The translations under genes and the position numbers were made by a program. Positions 42,369-51,588 of a stretch of 64,000 bases of DNA are shown one piece after another. The DNA lies in contig NZ_JAMZEB010000002.1 in the NCBI RefSeq assembly GCF_024172165.1, forward strand, positions 9,646,501-9,710,500, written 5' to 3'. Each line of letters begins with the position of its first letter. The stretch's first letter is position 1. The notes beneath the pieces are model-generated. The model worked only from the letters and a program-made list of their open reading frames with translations, did not search any database and had not been told where the DNA came from. Source of the DNA: Nonomuraea thailandensis (lineage in GTDB: Bacteria; Actinomycetota; Actinomycetes; Streptosporangiales; Streptosporangiaceae).

Positions 42369-43496
42369 GTGCCCGCGGCGCGGACCTTCATGAAGATCGT
42401 GCGATTCTTCCAGCGTCCCAAGGTCTTCGACCGGACGCTGGTGATCGTGCTCGCCATCCCCTCGGTCCTGGGCGCCGTCGCCGTACTGACCCTGGGCGAC
42501 AGCCGGCTCGCGCTGGGCAACGTGCACTACCTGCTGACCGTGCTGCCCCTGCTCTGGCGGCGCAACCGGCCGATCACGACCATGGCCCTGGTGGCCGCCG
42601 TGGACACGGTGTGCATCCTGACCGGTCTCGTCGACTCCCCCAACGTCGCCACGACCGTCGCCCTCTACAGCCTCAGCCGCTTCACCACCGGCCGCACCAC
42701 CGTGATCGCCTCGGCGGTGACCTGGCTCTTCTACACCCTCGTGATGGAGCTGGGCACCCCGATCCAGGCCGCCTGGGCGACGGCCCTGTTCATGGTCGCC
42801 ATACCCGTGGGCCTCGGCCAGCTCGTCCGGCTCAGGGCCGAGCTGAACGAGCGCGGCAGGCGCGAGGTCGCCGACGCCGCCGTGCGCGCCGAGCGGCGGC
42901 GCATCGCCAGGGAGCTGCACGACGTGGTCGCGCACCACATCACCGTGATCAACGCGCTGGTCGGCGGCGCGCGCGCCACGCTGCCGGCGGAGCAGGCGGT
43001 CACCAGGGAGGCCCTGGAGAGCGCCGAGCAGACCGCCCGCCAGGCGATGTCGGAGATGCGCCGCCTGCTCGACGTGCTGCGGGCCGACGGCAACGAGGGG
43101 CCTGACGCCGCCACCGGCGTGGGCGCCGACCGCCTGCCCGCGCTGATCAAGGAGGCCAGGTCCGCGGGCCTGCCGGCCCACCTGACCGTGACGGGGGAGC
43201 CCGTCGAGCTGCCCGCCGCCGTGGACCACGCCGTCTACCGGATCGTGCAGGAGGCGCTGACCAACACCCGCAAGCACGCGGCCGGCGCCAGGGCCAGCGT
43301 GCGCCTGGCCTACGAGAGCTCTGCCGTGGAGGTCGAGGTGCTCGACGACGGCCTGCCGAAGGACGACGGCGCGCCGGGCTTCGGGCTCGGCGGCATGGCC
43401 GAGCGGGTGGCCCTGTGCGGCGGCCAGTTGTCCACCGGGCCCCGGCCGGAAGGCGGCTTCCGCGTGCACGCCCGCTTACCACTGGAGAAGGCATGA
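42369..43496 (+). CDS. Sensor histidine kinase (HisKA_3 / DesK type)
   Basis: 375 residues from GTG 42369, preceded by AGGG; TTG 42363 and ATG 42390 are alternatives. About six hydrophobic segments make up residues 20-150. They are followed by the HisKA_3 dimerisation domain with the phospho-His in ERRRIARELHDVVAHHITVI, and an HATPase domain (ALTNTRKHAAGARA, FGLGGMAERV). Its stop overlaps the response regulator start by 4 bp. Confidence 0.9.
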   Translation: MPAARTFMKIVRFFQRPKVFDRTLVIVLAIPSVLGAVAVLTLGDSRLALGNVHYLLTVLPLLWRRNRPITTMALVAAVDTVCILTGLVDSPNVATTVALYSLSRFTTGRTTVIASAVTWLFYTLVMELGTPIQAAWATALFMVAIPVGLGQLVRLRAELNERGRREVADAAVRAERRRIARELHDVVAHHITVINALVGGARATLPAEQAVTREALESAEQTARQAMSEMRRLLDVLRADGNEGPDAATGVGADRLPALIKEARSAGLPAHLTVTGEPVELPAAVDHAVYRIVQEALTNTRKHAAGARASVRLAYESSAVEVEVLDDGLPKDDGAPGFGLGGMAERVALCGGQLSTGPRPEGGFRVHARLPLEKA

Positions 43497-44146
43497 TCAG
43501 TGTCCTGCTGGCCGACGACCACGCGCTCGTCCGTACGGGCTTCAAGCTCATGCTCGACGCGCAGCCCGACCTGAGCGTGGTCGGCGAGGCGGCGGACGGC
43601 GAGCAGGCCGTGGAGCTGAGCAGGCGGCTGCGCCCAGACGTGGTGCTGATGGACCTGCACATGCCCGGCATGGACGGCGTGCGCGCGACCGAGCTGATCA
43701 CCACGGAGCTGCCCGGCGTGCGGGTGCTCGCGCTGAGCACGTTCGACCTGGACGAGAACGTGGTGGCCGCGCTGCGGGCGGGCGCCGACGGGTTCCTGCC
43801 CAAGGACGTCTCCCCCGAGGAGCTGATCGAGGGCGTGCGCGTCGTGCACCGGGGCGAGTCGGCCGTCGCGCCGCGCCTGCTGACCCGGCTCATCGGCACG
43901 TTCGTGCGCACCTCGCCCCCGCGCACCGCGCCCGCCGAGCTGTCGGGGCTCACGGACCGCGAGCGGGAGATCCTCGTGCTGATCGCCCGCGGCCGGTCGA
44001 ACGCGGAGATCGCCGCCGGCCTGGCCGTCTCCCCCTCGACCGTGAAGAACCACGTCACGAGCCTGTTCGCCAAGCTCGGCGTCCGGGACCGCGCGCAGGC
44101 CGTGATCATCGCCTACGAGGCGGCGCTGGTCCACCCTGGAGAGTAG
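43493..44146 (+). CDS. NarL/FixJ-type response regulator
   Basis: 217 residues from ATG 43493. The receiver domain has the acidic pair in LLADDHALVR and the phosphorylated Asp in DVVLMDLHMPGMDG; Lys is in FLPKDVSPEEL. The C-terminal LuxR-type HTH reads LTDREREILVLIARGRSNAEIA...STVKNHVTSLFAKLGVRD. It is coupled to the kinase gene and followed after 80 bp by an ABC transporter operon. An 18-bp palindrome at its stop codon is a candidate binding site. Confidence 0.92.
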   Translation: MISVLLADDHALVRTGFKLMLDAQPDLSVVGEAADGEQAVELSRRLRPDVVLMDLHMPGMDGVRATELITTELPGVRVLALSTFDLDENVVAALRAGADGFLPKDVSPEELIEGVRVVHRGESAVAPRLLTRLIGTFVRTSPPRTAPAELSGLTDREREILVLIARGRSNAEIAAGLAVSPSTVKNHVTSLFAKLGVRDRAQAVIIAYEAALVHPGE

Positions 44147-44160
44147 GACCACGGTCCTAC
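44143..44160. promoter_or_regulatory. 18-bp interrupted palindrome before the ABC operon
   Basis: GTAGGACC-AC-GGTCCTAC has two perfect 8-base arms. It overlaps the response-regulator stop codon and lies 66-83 bp before the ABC ATPase ATG. The symmetry fits binding by a NarL-type dimer. The simplest model is that the regulator encoded just upstream controls the transporter here. No experimental support is known to me. Confidence 0.6.
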
Positions 44161-44226
44161 CCCGGCGCCCGGCGAACGGTTCCCTGGCAGGAAGAAAACC
44201 GGCGGGCGCGACGGCACTCTCGAATC

Positions 44227-45117
44227 ATGACCGCGATTCGAGCAACGAACCTGAGCAAGCGCTACGGCTCGACCATGGCCGTCGCAGACCTGTCGTTCGA
44301 CGTCGAGCCGGGTCAGGTGACCGGCTTCCTCGGCCCCAACGGCGCGGGCAAGTCGACCACCATGCGCATGATCCTCGGCCTCGACCACCCGTCCGGCGGG
44401 TCCGTGCTCGTGGCCGGGCGCCCCTACGCCGAGCTGCGGCACCCCCTGCGCAAGGTGGGCGCGCTGCTCGACGCCAAGGCCGTGCACGGCGGGCGCAGCG
44501 CCCGCAATCACCTGCTCGCCATCGCGCAGAGCAACGGCATCCCGGCCTCCCGCGTGGAGGAGGTGCTGGAGGCCGTCGGGCTGCGCGAGGTGGCCAGGCG
44601 GCGGGTCGGCGGCTTCTCGCTGGGCATGTCGCAGCGGCTCGGCATCGCCGCGGCGCTGCTCGGCGACCCCGAGATCCTGCTGTTCGACGAGCCCGTCAAC
44701 GGGCTCGACCCTGACGGAATCCTGTGGATCCGCACGTTCATGCGCGAGCTGGCCGCCGAGGGGCGGGCGGTGTTCGTCTCCAGCCATCTGATGAGCGAGA
44801 TGGCGCAGACCGCCGACCACCTGATCGTCATCGGCAGGGGCGCGCTGATCGCCGACACGAGCGTGCAGGAGTTCATCGGCCGCAGCTCCCAGGGGTACGT
44901 ACGGGTCCGCTCGCCCCGGCTGGCCGAGGTGGCCGAGCTGGTCAAGGTCGGCGAGCTGCACCCCGACCACCTGCGGGTGACCGCGATGAGCACGCTCGAG
45001 ATCGGCACCCTGACCGCCAGGGCCGGCATCCCGCTGGAGGAGCTGACGTTCGTGCAGCCCTCGCTGGAGGCGGCCTACATGGAGCTGACCAAGGACAGTC
45101 TGGAGTTCTCGGCATGA
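44227..45117 (+). CDS. ABC-2 type transporter ATP-binding protein
   Basis: 296 residues. Walker A is FLGPNGAGKSTT; the signature GFSLGMSQRLGIAAALL is a variant of LSGGQ; Walker B is ILLFDEPVNGLDPDG; the switch His is in FVSSHLMSEM. The C-terminal ~75 residues form the regulatory tail typical of bacitracin/NatA-like exporters. It overlaps the permease start by 4 bp. Probably regulated by the adjacent two-component system; substrate unknown. Confidence 0.92.
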   Translation: MTAIRATNLSKRYGSTMAVADLSFDVEPGQVTGFLGPNGAGKSTTMRMILGLDHPSGGSVLVAGRPYAELRHPLRKVGALLDAKAVHGGRSARNHLLAIAQSNGIPASRVEEVLEAVGLREVARRRVGGFSLGMSQRLGIAAALLGDPEILLFDEPVNGLDPDGILWIRTFMRELAAEGRAVFVSSHLMSEMAQTADHLIVIGRGALIADTSVQEFIGRSSQGYVRVRSPRLAEVAELVKVGELHPDHLRVTAMSTLEIGTLTARAGIPLEELTFVQPSLEAAYMELTKDSLEFSA

Positions 45118-45854
45118 TCGACATCCTCAGGTCCGAATGGACGAAGATCCGCTCGGTGCGCTCGACGGTGTGGACGCTGGCCGCCACGTTCGGGTTGATG
45201 GTGGGCCTGTCGGCGCTGCTCAGCGCCTCCGTCAAGAGCACCGCCGAGGGGCCCGTCCCCGCCGGTCAGGGGATCGCCGCGAGCCTGCTCGGCATCATGT
45301 TCGCGCAGCTCGCCATCGCCACGCTGGGCGTGCTGGTGATCTCCAGCGAGTACCGCACCGGCGGCATCCGCACCTCGCTGCTGAGCGTGCCCAAGCGGAT
45401 GAACCTGCTCACCGGCAAGCTCCTCGTGTTCGGCGCGACCTCGCTGGTCGTCTCGGCGCTCGCCTCCGCCGCCGCGCTCGGCGTGGGGCTGGCCTTCACC
45501 CAGCCGCCGGACCTCGCGGCAGGCGAGGTCGTCCGCGCGCTGGTCGGCTCCTCGCTCTACCTGACCGCCTGCGGCATCTTCGGGCTGGGGCTCGGGACGC
45601 TCGTCCGGCACACGCCCGGCGCGATCGTGGCGGCCATCGCGCTCATGCTGGTGCTGCCCCAGGTGGCCAACCAGCTCCCCGGGCAGTGGGGCAAGGTCGT
45701 GGCCGAGTACTTCACCACCAACGCCGGCCAGTTGCTCGTCGCCGGGCAGGGCAGCGACTCGCTCACACCGTGGGGCGGGTTCGGCGTCTACCTGGCCTGG
45801 ATCGCCGTCGCCACGGTCGCGGGCGCGCTCCTCATGCAGCGGCGCGACGCCTGA
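45114..45854 (+). CDS. ABC-2 type transporter permease
   Basis: 246 residues from ATG 45114. The start MIDILRSEWTKIRSVRSTVWTL is a common opening for actinobacterial ABC-2 permeases. About six transmembrane helices follow (for example FGLMVGLSALL, LAIATLGVLVI, TACGIFGLGLGTLV, AAIALMLVLPQV). It pairs with the ATPase immediately upstream. It ends 18 bp before the convergent MacB-like gene. Confidence 0.9.
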   Translation: MIDILRSEWTKIRSVRSTVWTLAATFGLMVGLSALLSASVKSTAEGPVPAGQGIAASLLGIMFAQLAIATLGVLVISSEYRTGGIRTSLLSVPKRMNLLTGKLLVFGATSLVVSALASAAALGVGLAFTQPPDLAAGEVVRALVGSSLYLTACGIFGLGLGTLVRHTPGAIVAAIALMLVLPQVANQLPGQWGKVVAEYFTTNAGQLLVAGQGSDSLTPWGGFGVYLAWIAVATVAGALLMQRRDA

Positions 45855-45872
45855 GCCCGGCGTAGGCAGCGC

Positions 45873-47057
45873 TCACTCGGCGCGGAGGGCGATCACCGGG
45901 TCCAACCGGCCCGCCCTTCGCGCCGGCGCCACGCCGAAGAACACCCCGACCGCCGCCGACACCCCGAACGCCAGCACGATCGACCACCACGTGATCGACG
46001 CCGGCACCTCCGTGAGCGCCGCGATGGCCAACGAGCCGCCCACCCCGAGCAGGATGCCGATGAGCCCGCCGATCGTCGTCAGCAGCACCGCCTCGATCAG
46101 GAACTGCGCCAGGATGTCGCGCTGCCTGGCCCCCAGCGCCTTGCGCAGCCCGATCTCCCTGGTCCGCTCCCGCACGCTGACCAGCATGATGTTCGACACG
46201 CCGACGCCGCCGACCAGCAGCGAGATGCCCGCGATGGCCGCCAGCACGCCGGTGAGCATGCCCAGCACGCTGCCGATCGTGCCGAGCAGCGCGGTCTGCG
46301 TGACCGCCGAGAACTGCTCGCCCGGATACCTGTCCCGCAGCGCCGCCGTCACCCGGTCCGACAGCGGGTCGATCTCGTCGGGCCCGGACGCGCCCACCGC
46401 CATCCCGTTGATCCGCTCGATCCCGAGCAGCCGCTGCGCGGTCGTCACCGGGACGTGGATCTCCTGGTCGCGGGAGAGCCCGAACGTCTGCCCCACCGTG
46501 GCGTACACGCCGACCACCCGGAACCTCGCACCCGCCACCGTCACCTGCCGCCCGATCGGGTCCAGCTCGCCGAACAGCCGGTCGGCCACCTCCGAGCCGA
46601 GCACCGCCACCCTGCGCCGGGTGTCCACGTCGGTCCCGCTCAGCGGGCGTCCCTTGGCGACGGGCCGCTCGAAGATGTTGACCAGGTTCTGGTCGGTGCC
46701 GATCACCGTGACGAACGCCTCGGTCCTGCCCACGCGCACGGTCTCGCCCGACTGCAGCGACACCGTCACCTTCGACGGGTCGCCCACGACCCGCCGCACG
46801 TAGGCCACGTCGGCCAGGCCCAGCTTGCTCTGCGTGGGCGCCGCGCCGAGGCTGATGCGGCCGGGGACGACGAGGATGATGTTCGTGCCGAGGCCGGAGA
46901 TCTGCTTCTCGATCTCGTCCTTCGCACCGGTGCCGATGGCCACGAGGATCACCACGGCCAGCACGCCGATGATCACGCCCAGCATGGTGAGCACGCTGCG
47001 CAGCCGGTTCACGCGCAGCGCCTCCAGCGCCATGGCCAGCGCCTCACCGCTCCTCAT
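45873..47057 (-). CDS. MacB-like ABC transporter permease
   Basis: 394 residues with the MacB/FtsX topology. One N-terminal helix (VLTMLGVIIGVLAVVILVAIG) leads into a large extracytoplasmic domain (~60-270). Three C-terminal helices follow (GISLLVGGVGVSNIML, LLTTIGGLIGILLGVGGSL, SIVLAFGVSAAVGVFFG). The start overlaps the ATPase stop by 14 bp. It forms a tripartite set with the ATPase and the adaptor lipoprotein. In a Gram-positive-type envelope such sets usually export peptides, lipids or drugs; the substrate is unknown. Confidence 0.9.
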   Translation of the reverse strand: MRSGEALAMALEALRVNRLRSVLTMLGVIIGVLAVVILVAIGTGAKDEIEKQISGLGTNIILVVPGRISLGAAPTQSKLGLADVAYVRRVVGDPSKVTVSLQSGETVRVGRTEAFVTVIGTDQNLVNIFERPVAKGRPLSGTDVDTRRRVAVLGSEVADRLFGELDPIGRQVTVAGARFRVVGVYATVGQTFGLSRDQEIHVPVTTAQRLLGIERINGMAVGASGPDEIDPLSDRVTAALRDRYPGEQFSAVTQTALLGTIGSVLGMLTGVLAAIAGISLLVGGVGVSNIMLVSVRERTREIGLRKALGARQRDILAQFLIEAVLLTTIGGLIGILLGVGGSLAIAALTEVPASITWWSIVLAFGVSAAVGVFFGVAPARRAGRLDPVIALRAE

Positions 47058-47763
47058 CAGCCGCCGCCCCTCCTGGGCCGTCGTCCCGCTCGATCAGGCC
47101 GTCCCGTACGTGGATCTGCCGCCTGGCGTGGGCGGCCACCTCGGCCTCGTGCGTGACCAGCACCACCGCCATGCCGCCCTCGGCGTTGAGCCGGTCGAGG
47201 ATGGCCATCACCTCGGCCCCGCTCGCGGTGTCGAGGTTCCCGGTGGGCTCGTCGGCCAGCAGCACCTCGGGCTCGCCCACCAATGCCCTGGCGATGGCCA
47301 CGCGCTGCTGCTCACCGCCGGACATCTGCGAGGGCCGGTGGTGCAGGCGGTGCCCGAGCCCCACCGACTCCAGCGCCGCACGGGCCCTGGCCCGCCGCTC
47401 GGCCCTGCCCAGCCCCCGGTAGACCAGCGGCAGCGCCACGTTGTCCAGCGCCGTCGTCCTGGCCAGCAGGTGGAAGGACTGGAAGACGAACCCGATCGTC
47501 CTGTTCCGCAGCTCGGCCAGCTCCGCGTCGGACAGCCGCGAGATGTCCACCCCGCCCACCCGGAGCACGCCCGAGGACTGGCGGTCGAGGCAGCCGAGCA
47601 GGTGCATGAGCGTGGACTTGCCCGACCCCGACGGGCCCACTACGGCCGCGAACTCGCCCTGGCCGATCCGCAGCGTGACACCCCGCAGCGCCTCGACGGC
47701 CACGCCGTCGAGCTGGTAGCTGCGGGTCAGCTCGACCGCCTCGATCGCGAGCCCGCCGCTCAT
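47044..47763 (-). CDS. MacB-like ABC transporter ATP-binding protein
   Basis: 239 residues from ATG 47763, overlapping the adaptor stop by 4 bp. Walker A is VVGPSGSGKSTL, the Q-loop FVFQSFHLL, the signature QMSGGEQQRVAIARAL, and Walker B VLLADEPTGNLD. It belongs to the LolD/MacB ATPase group that drives mechanotransmission-type transporters. Long in-frame extensions upstream read through the adaptor gene and are artefacts. Confidence 0.93.
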   Translation of the reverse strand: MSGGLAIEAVELTRSYQLDGVAVEALRGVTLRIGQGEFAAVVGPSGSGKSTLMHLLGCLDRQSSGVLRVGGVDISRLSDAELAELRNRTIGFVFQSFHLLARTTALDNVALPLVYRGLGRAERRARARAALESVGLGHRLHHRPSQMSGGEQQRVAIARALVGEPEVLLADEPTGNLDTASGAEVMAILDRLNAEGGMAVVLVTHEAEVAAHARRQIHVRDGLIERDDGPGGAAADEER

Positions 47764-49127
47764 GGCAGTGACTGCCCCTGCCGTACGGAGTCCGCTCCCC
47801 TGACCACGATCCGCTCGCCTACGGACAGCCCGCTCAGCACCTCCACCACGGCGTCCCCCTGGGCGCCGAGCTTGACCACGCGCCGCTCGGCCACGCCGTT
47901 CCTGACCGCCCAGACCACGCTCTCGCGCCCGCTGGAGACGATGGCGGAGGCGGGCGCGGAGACGGCCGACGGCGACTCGCGCACGGTCAGCCGCGCCACC
48001 GCGCTCATGCCCGGCTTGGGCGTCGGCGCCTCGGAGCCGTCGTCGAACGCGCCCGCGCCGAGCCTGAGGCGTACGGGATAGCTGACGCCGCCGGTGGTGC
48101 CCTCCATGGGCGTGACCCCGATGCCGGTCACCGTGGCCTCGTACGTGGCGCCGGGCACCGCGTCCAGCTCGACCTCCGCCTGCACGCCCTCGCGCACGAG
48201 CAGCACGTCGGTCTCGTCCACGTCGGCGTCCAGGGTGAGCTCGGACACGTCGGTCACGGTGACGATCGCGTCGCCCGGCGAGACCGGCACCCCGGCCGCC
48301 ACCGGAGTGCTCTGAGCGGACCCGCCGGCGGGCAGCGAGGGCAGCTGCTGCCCGCCGCCCCCGCCTGGCAACTGGCCGAGCAGGCTCCCGACGCCGCCGG
48401 GCACTCCGCCGCCGCCCGACACCCGGCCGAGCGTGACGACCCCGGCGAACGGCGCCTTGACGGTCAGCGACTTCACCGTCCGCTCGGCCACCTTGACCGC
48501 GGCCCTGGCCTGGGACCTGGAGGCGGCCTGCAGCGAGGCCATGGAGCTGGTCAGGCCGCTGGTGACGCCGGTCATGAGGCCGCTGACGGAGCGGTTGAGC
48601 TGGGTGGTGATGGAGGCCAGCGCCCTGGTCTGGGCCTGGTGCTGGGTCCTGGCCAGGTCGATGGCGTTCAGGAGCTGCCTGCGGGTCCGCTTGTCCTCGA
48701 CCTTCCCGGCCTCCTCGCGGGCTCGGGCGAAGTGCCGCGCCACCTTGCGGTCGAAGGCGCGGGTGTCGAGCGACGGCAGGCTCACGGCCGGGGCGCTGAA
48801 CCGGGCCGGCCTGGCCGTCTCGGACGCCTGGCGGGCCTGGCGGAGCTGGTCCTCGGCCTGCGGCGAGCGGATCCTGGCCACGATCTGCCCCTTGCGGACG
48901 CGGTCGCCGTCGCGGACGTGGAGCTTGGCGATCGTGCCCTGGGCGGGCGAGCGCAACGTCGCGGAGGCCCGCGCCCCGATGGTGGCGGGCGCCTCGACGA
49001 CCTCGGTGACCGGAGCCCTCCGGACGTCGGCGACCTGGACGGTGGCCGGCTCTTCGGAGGTGCAGCCGGTCAGCGCTAAAAGGACGAGCAACGGGGCGGC
49101 CCCGTAACGAATCGTCACCCGACCCAT
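47760..49127 (-). CDS. HlyD/MacA-like adaptor lipoprotein
   Basis: 455 residues from ATG 49127. The signal peptide ends in lipobox LALTGC, so it is a lipoprotein. A biotinyl-lipoyl-like segment (ATLRSPAQGTIAKLHVRDGDRV) and its partner half (VKAPFAGVVTL) flank a long helical hairpin (~110-210). A Gly-rich loop (VSGGGGVPGGVGS...) interrupts the second half. A C-terminal beta-barrel follows. It heads the adaptor-ATPase-permease operon. An in-frame GTG at 49118 is an alternative start. Confidence 0.88.
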   Translation of the reverse strand: MGRVTIRYGAAPLLVLLALTGCTSEEPATVQVADVRRAPVTEVVEAPATIGARASATLRSPAQGTIAKLHVRDGDRVRKGQIVARIRSPQAEDQLRQARQASETARPARFSAPAVSLPSLDTRAFDRKVARHFARAREEAGKVEDKRTRRQLLNAIDLARTQHQAQTRALASITTQLNRSVSGLMTGVTSGLTSSMASLQAASRSQARAAVKVAERTVKSLTVKAPFAGVVTLGRVSGGGGVPGGVGSLLGQLPGGGGGQQLPSLPAGGSAQSTPVAAGVPVSPGDAIVTVTDVSELTLDADVDETDVLLVREGVQAEVELDAVPGATYEATVTGIGVTPMEGTTGGVSYPVRLRLGAGAFDDGSEAPTPKPGMSAVARLTVRESPSAVSAPASAIVSSGRESVVWAVRNGVAERRVVKLGAQGDAVVEVLSGLSVGERIVVRGADSVRQGQSLP

Positions 49128-49195
49128 CGTGGAGCCCCGCCACCTGCCCGCACAAGCGCCCGCTCGGGCCGGTGCGGGGGTGGCCCGGCCGAAGA

Positions 49196-49990
49196 TCACC
49201 CCGACGCGAGCTGGCGGCCCCGGTCGCGGGCGGCCTCGATGGCGGCCAGGAAGGCGGCGCGCACGCTGTGGCGCTCCAGCTCCGCGATGGCGGCGATCGT
49301 CGTCCCGCCCGGCGACGTGACGGCCTCGCGCAGGATCACCGGGTGCTCCCCCGAGTCGCGCAGCATCACCGCCGCGCCCACGATCGACTGCGTGACCATG
49401 TCGAGCGCGGCGGCCCGCGGCATGCCGAGCAGGATGCCCGCGTCCACCATGGCCTCGACCAGGTAGAAGAAGTAGGCGGGCCCGCTCCCGGACAGCGCCG
49501 TCGCGGCGTCCTGCTGCGACTCGGGGATCCGCAGCACCTTGCCGACCGGCTTCAGCAGCCCCTCGGCCAGCTTCAGGTGCTCCTCCCCCGCGTACGCCCC
49601 CGCCGAGATCACGCTCATCGCCTCGTCGAACCGGATCGGCGTGTTCGACATGACCCGCACCACCGGCACCTCCACCCCCAGCCGCTGCTCCACGAACGAC
49701 GTGGTGATGCCCGCCGCCGCGGAGATCACCAGCCGCTCGGCGGGCACGTGGGGGGCGATCTCGGCCAGCAGCGACCCCATGTCCTGCGGCTTGACCGCCA
49801 GGATGAGCGTGTCGGCGGCCTTGGCGGCCTCGGAGTTGGACACGGTGCGCACGCCGTACGTCTCGCGCAGCGCCTCCGCGCGCTCGGCCCTGCGCGTGGT
49901 CGCCATGATGTCGCCCGGCTTGAACCCGGCGCGCAGCAGCCCGGACAGCAGAGCCTCGCCCATCTTGCCCGTGCCCAGAATCGCGATCAT
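49196..49990 (-). CDS. proC: Pyrroline-5-carboxylate reductase
   Basis: Last enzyme of proline synthesis, reducing pyrroline-5-carboxylate with NAD(P)H. The 264-residue protein starts at ATG 49990 (MIAILGTGKMGEALLSGLL) with GAGGGG upstream. The glycine-rich cofactor loop and the C-terminal signature ALSGSGPAYFFYLVEAMVDAG ... TSPGGTTIAAI are present. It lies 71 bp from the proline dehydrogenase gene on the same strand, so opposing steps of proline metabolism may be co-transcribed. Confidence 0.95.
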   Translation of the reverse strand: MIAILGTGKMGEALLSGLLRAGFKPGDIMATTRRAERAEALRETYGVRTVSNSEAAKAADTLILAVKPQDMGSLLAEIAPHVPAERLVISAAAGITTSFVEQRLGVEVPVVRVMSNTPIRFDEAMSVISAGAYAGEEHLKLAEGLLKPVGKVLRIPESQQDAATALSGSGPAYFFYLVEAMVDAGILLGMPRAAALDMVTQSIVGAAVMLRDSGEHPVILREAVTSPGGTTIAAIAELERHSVRAAFLAAIEAARDRGRQLASG

Positions 49991-50061
49991 TTCGGCCCCT
50001 CGAAGGAAGTAGACGCTGACCTGGCAGCCTAGCGGCTGGGAAAGCGTGGGCCCGGGGCCGG

Positions 50062-50952
50062 TCAGCCGCGCGACAGCAGCGAGCGGAGGAAGAAGGCCAG
50101 ATTGCGGGGGCGTTCGGCCAGGCGCCGCATGAGGTAGGCGTACCAGTCGGAGCCGAAGGGCACGTAGACGCGCACCCGCGCGCCCAGCCCGGCCAGGCGG
50201 GCCTGCTCCTCGGGCCGCACCCCGTACAACATCTGGTACTCGAAGCCGGTCATGTCCCGCCCGTCGAGCACGGCCAGCGCCGAGGCGATCCGCAGCAGCC
50301 GCGGGTCGTGGGTGGCGACCATCGGATAGCCGGTGCCGGCCATCAGCACCTTCAGGCACCGCACGAAGGAGCGGTCGATGTCGGCGGGCCTGGTGTACGC
50401 CCCGGGCGCCGTGTACGCCCCCTTGCACAGCCGCACCCGCGCCCCGCCGAGCTTCTCGCAGCGGTCGAGCGAGTCGGGCAGGTACGCCTGCACGACCACC
50501 CCCACGTCGGGATGGTCCCTGCGCAGCGCGGCGTGCACGGCGTGCAGCCCCGGGACCGTGTCGTGCTCCTCGGCGTCGAGGGTCACGGTGACGTCCTTGT
50601 CCGCCGCGGCCGCGCAGATGGCGGCGGCGTTGGCGGTGGCGAGCCGCTGCGACTGCCGCAGCCCCAGCGCGGTGAGCTTGACCGACACGTCGGAGCCCGG
50701 GGGCAGCAGGGCGAGCAGCGAGACGTAGGTGGCGACGGCCGCCTCGGCCTGGGCCGGGTCGTGCACCTCCTCGCCGAGGTGGTCGGCGCTGACCAGGAGC
50801 CCGTCGCGGGTCAGCGCGCCGACCACGGCTGCGATGTCGTCGGCGACGTATCGCCTGACCACGTCCGCGGTCAGCGGCGAGGTGGTGACGAGCCGCTCGG
50901 CGCGCCGGCTCTTCGAAAGGGCGAGCATGGCCTGTCGGAGCACGCGCACCAC
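50062..50952 (-). CDS. Proline dehydrogenase
   Basis: FAD enzyme oxidising proline to pyrroline-5-carboxylate, the monofunctional (PRODH/PutB) type. From GTG 50952 it has 296 residues. That start is chosen because AGGTGA is five bases upstream; GTG 50961 is also possible. Family motifs are visible: VTLDAEEHD, VVQAYLPDSLDRC, RVRLCKGAY, ATHDPRLL, FEYQMLYGVR, and the C-terminal YLMRRLAERP. The P5C dehydrogenase partner is not in this window. Confidence 0.9.
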   Translation of the reverse strand: MVRVLRQAMLALSKSRRAERLVTTSPLTADVVRRYVADDIAAVVGALTRDGLLVSADHLGEEVHDPAQAEAAVATYVSLLALLPPGSDVSVKLTALGLRQSQRLATANAAAICAAAADKDVTVTLDAEEHDTVPGLHAVHAALRRDHPDVGVVVQAYLPDSLDRCEKLGGARVRLCKGAYTAPGAYTRPADIDRSFVRCLKVLMAGTGYPMVATHDPRLLRIASALAVLDGRDMTGFEYQMLYGVRPEEQARLAGLGARVRVYVPFGSDWYAYLMRRLAERPRNLAFFLRSLLSRG

Positions 50953-50990
50953 ACTAGTCACCTGAACCGCCGGGCGCTGTGATCCGTCGT

Positions 50991-51470
50991 ATGGGTATGC
51001 GGACAATGACAGCGACTCTCCTGGCCGGATGTCTGGCGCTCGCCACGAGCTGCGGCACGACAGCCCCGCCGGCCGAGCGGGCCTCCACCTCGGCCGCGCA
51101 GAAGCCTCCGGCCGTCTCGAACCCGGTCGTGTCGAACCCGGTGACCACGACCCCCGCGGCGAAGGATCCTCAGCCGGTCAAGCCGACGGGCGACGCCATC
51201 AACGTCCACAAGATCCGCTGGACCAGGGCCAAGGCGGTCTCGAAGGGCAAGAAGGTCCAGCTCACGTGGTGGTCGGGGGTGGAGCCGTGCACGGTGCTCG
51301 ACCGGGTCAAGGTGAAGGAGACCGCGAAGAAGGTCACGATCACCCTGTACGAGGGCACGTCGCCCAAGGCGAAGAACATGTCGTGCATCATGATCGCGGT
51401 CGAGAAGACGACGACCGTCAAGCTTAAGAAGTCCCTGGGCAAGCGCAAGATCGTGGACGGCGCCAAGTAG
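50991..51470 (+). CDS. Hypothetical lipoprotein
   Basis: 159 residues from ATG 50991 (GTG 50979 and ATG 50997 are alternatives). The N-terminus is a lipoprotein signal ending in LALATSC. A Pro/Thr/Ser-rich spacer (~residues 25-70) leads to a lysine-rich beta-sheet-like domain of ~90 residues with two cysteines (EPCTVLDRV and MSCIMIAVE). I do not recognise the domain. It is divergent from the proline dehydrogenase gene. Confidence 0.7.
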   Translation: MGMRTMTATLLAGCLALATSCGTTAPPAERASTSAAQKPPAVSNPVVSNPVTTTPAAKDPQPVKPTGDAINVHKIRWTRAKAVSKGKKVQLTWWSGVEPCTVLDRVKVKETAKKVTITLYEGTSPKAKNMSCIMIAVEKTTTVKLKKSLGKRKIVDGAK

Positions 51471-51505
51471 CGAAATGTCCACTTACGGACAACCCCAGTG
51501 ACAAA

Positions 51506-51533
51506 TGATCGATTACTTGCGATACATCGATCA
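51506..51533. promoter_or_regulatory. Inverted repeat upstream of the large secreted protein
   Basis: TGATCGAT-N12-ATCGATCA has perfect 8-bp arms in an AT-richer stretch. It lies 56-83 bp before the GTG at 51589. A smaller repeat, TGTCC-N6-GGACA, is at 51,476-51,491, just after the lipoprotein stop. Either could be an operator for the secreted enzyme; the second could also be a weak terminator. Confidence 0.4.
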
Positions 51534-51588
51534 GAGCACCATGGCGTGGGGGCGCCGGGGGTGATGTCACGCTCCAATGGGGGGACCC

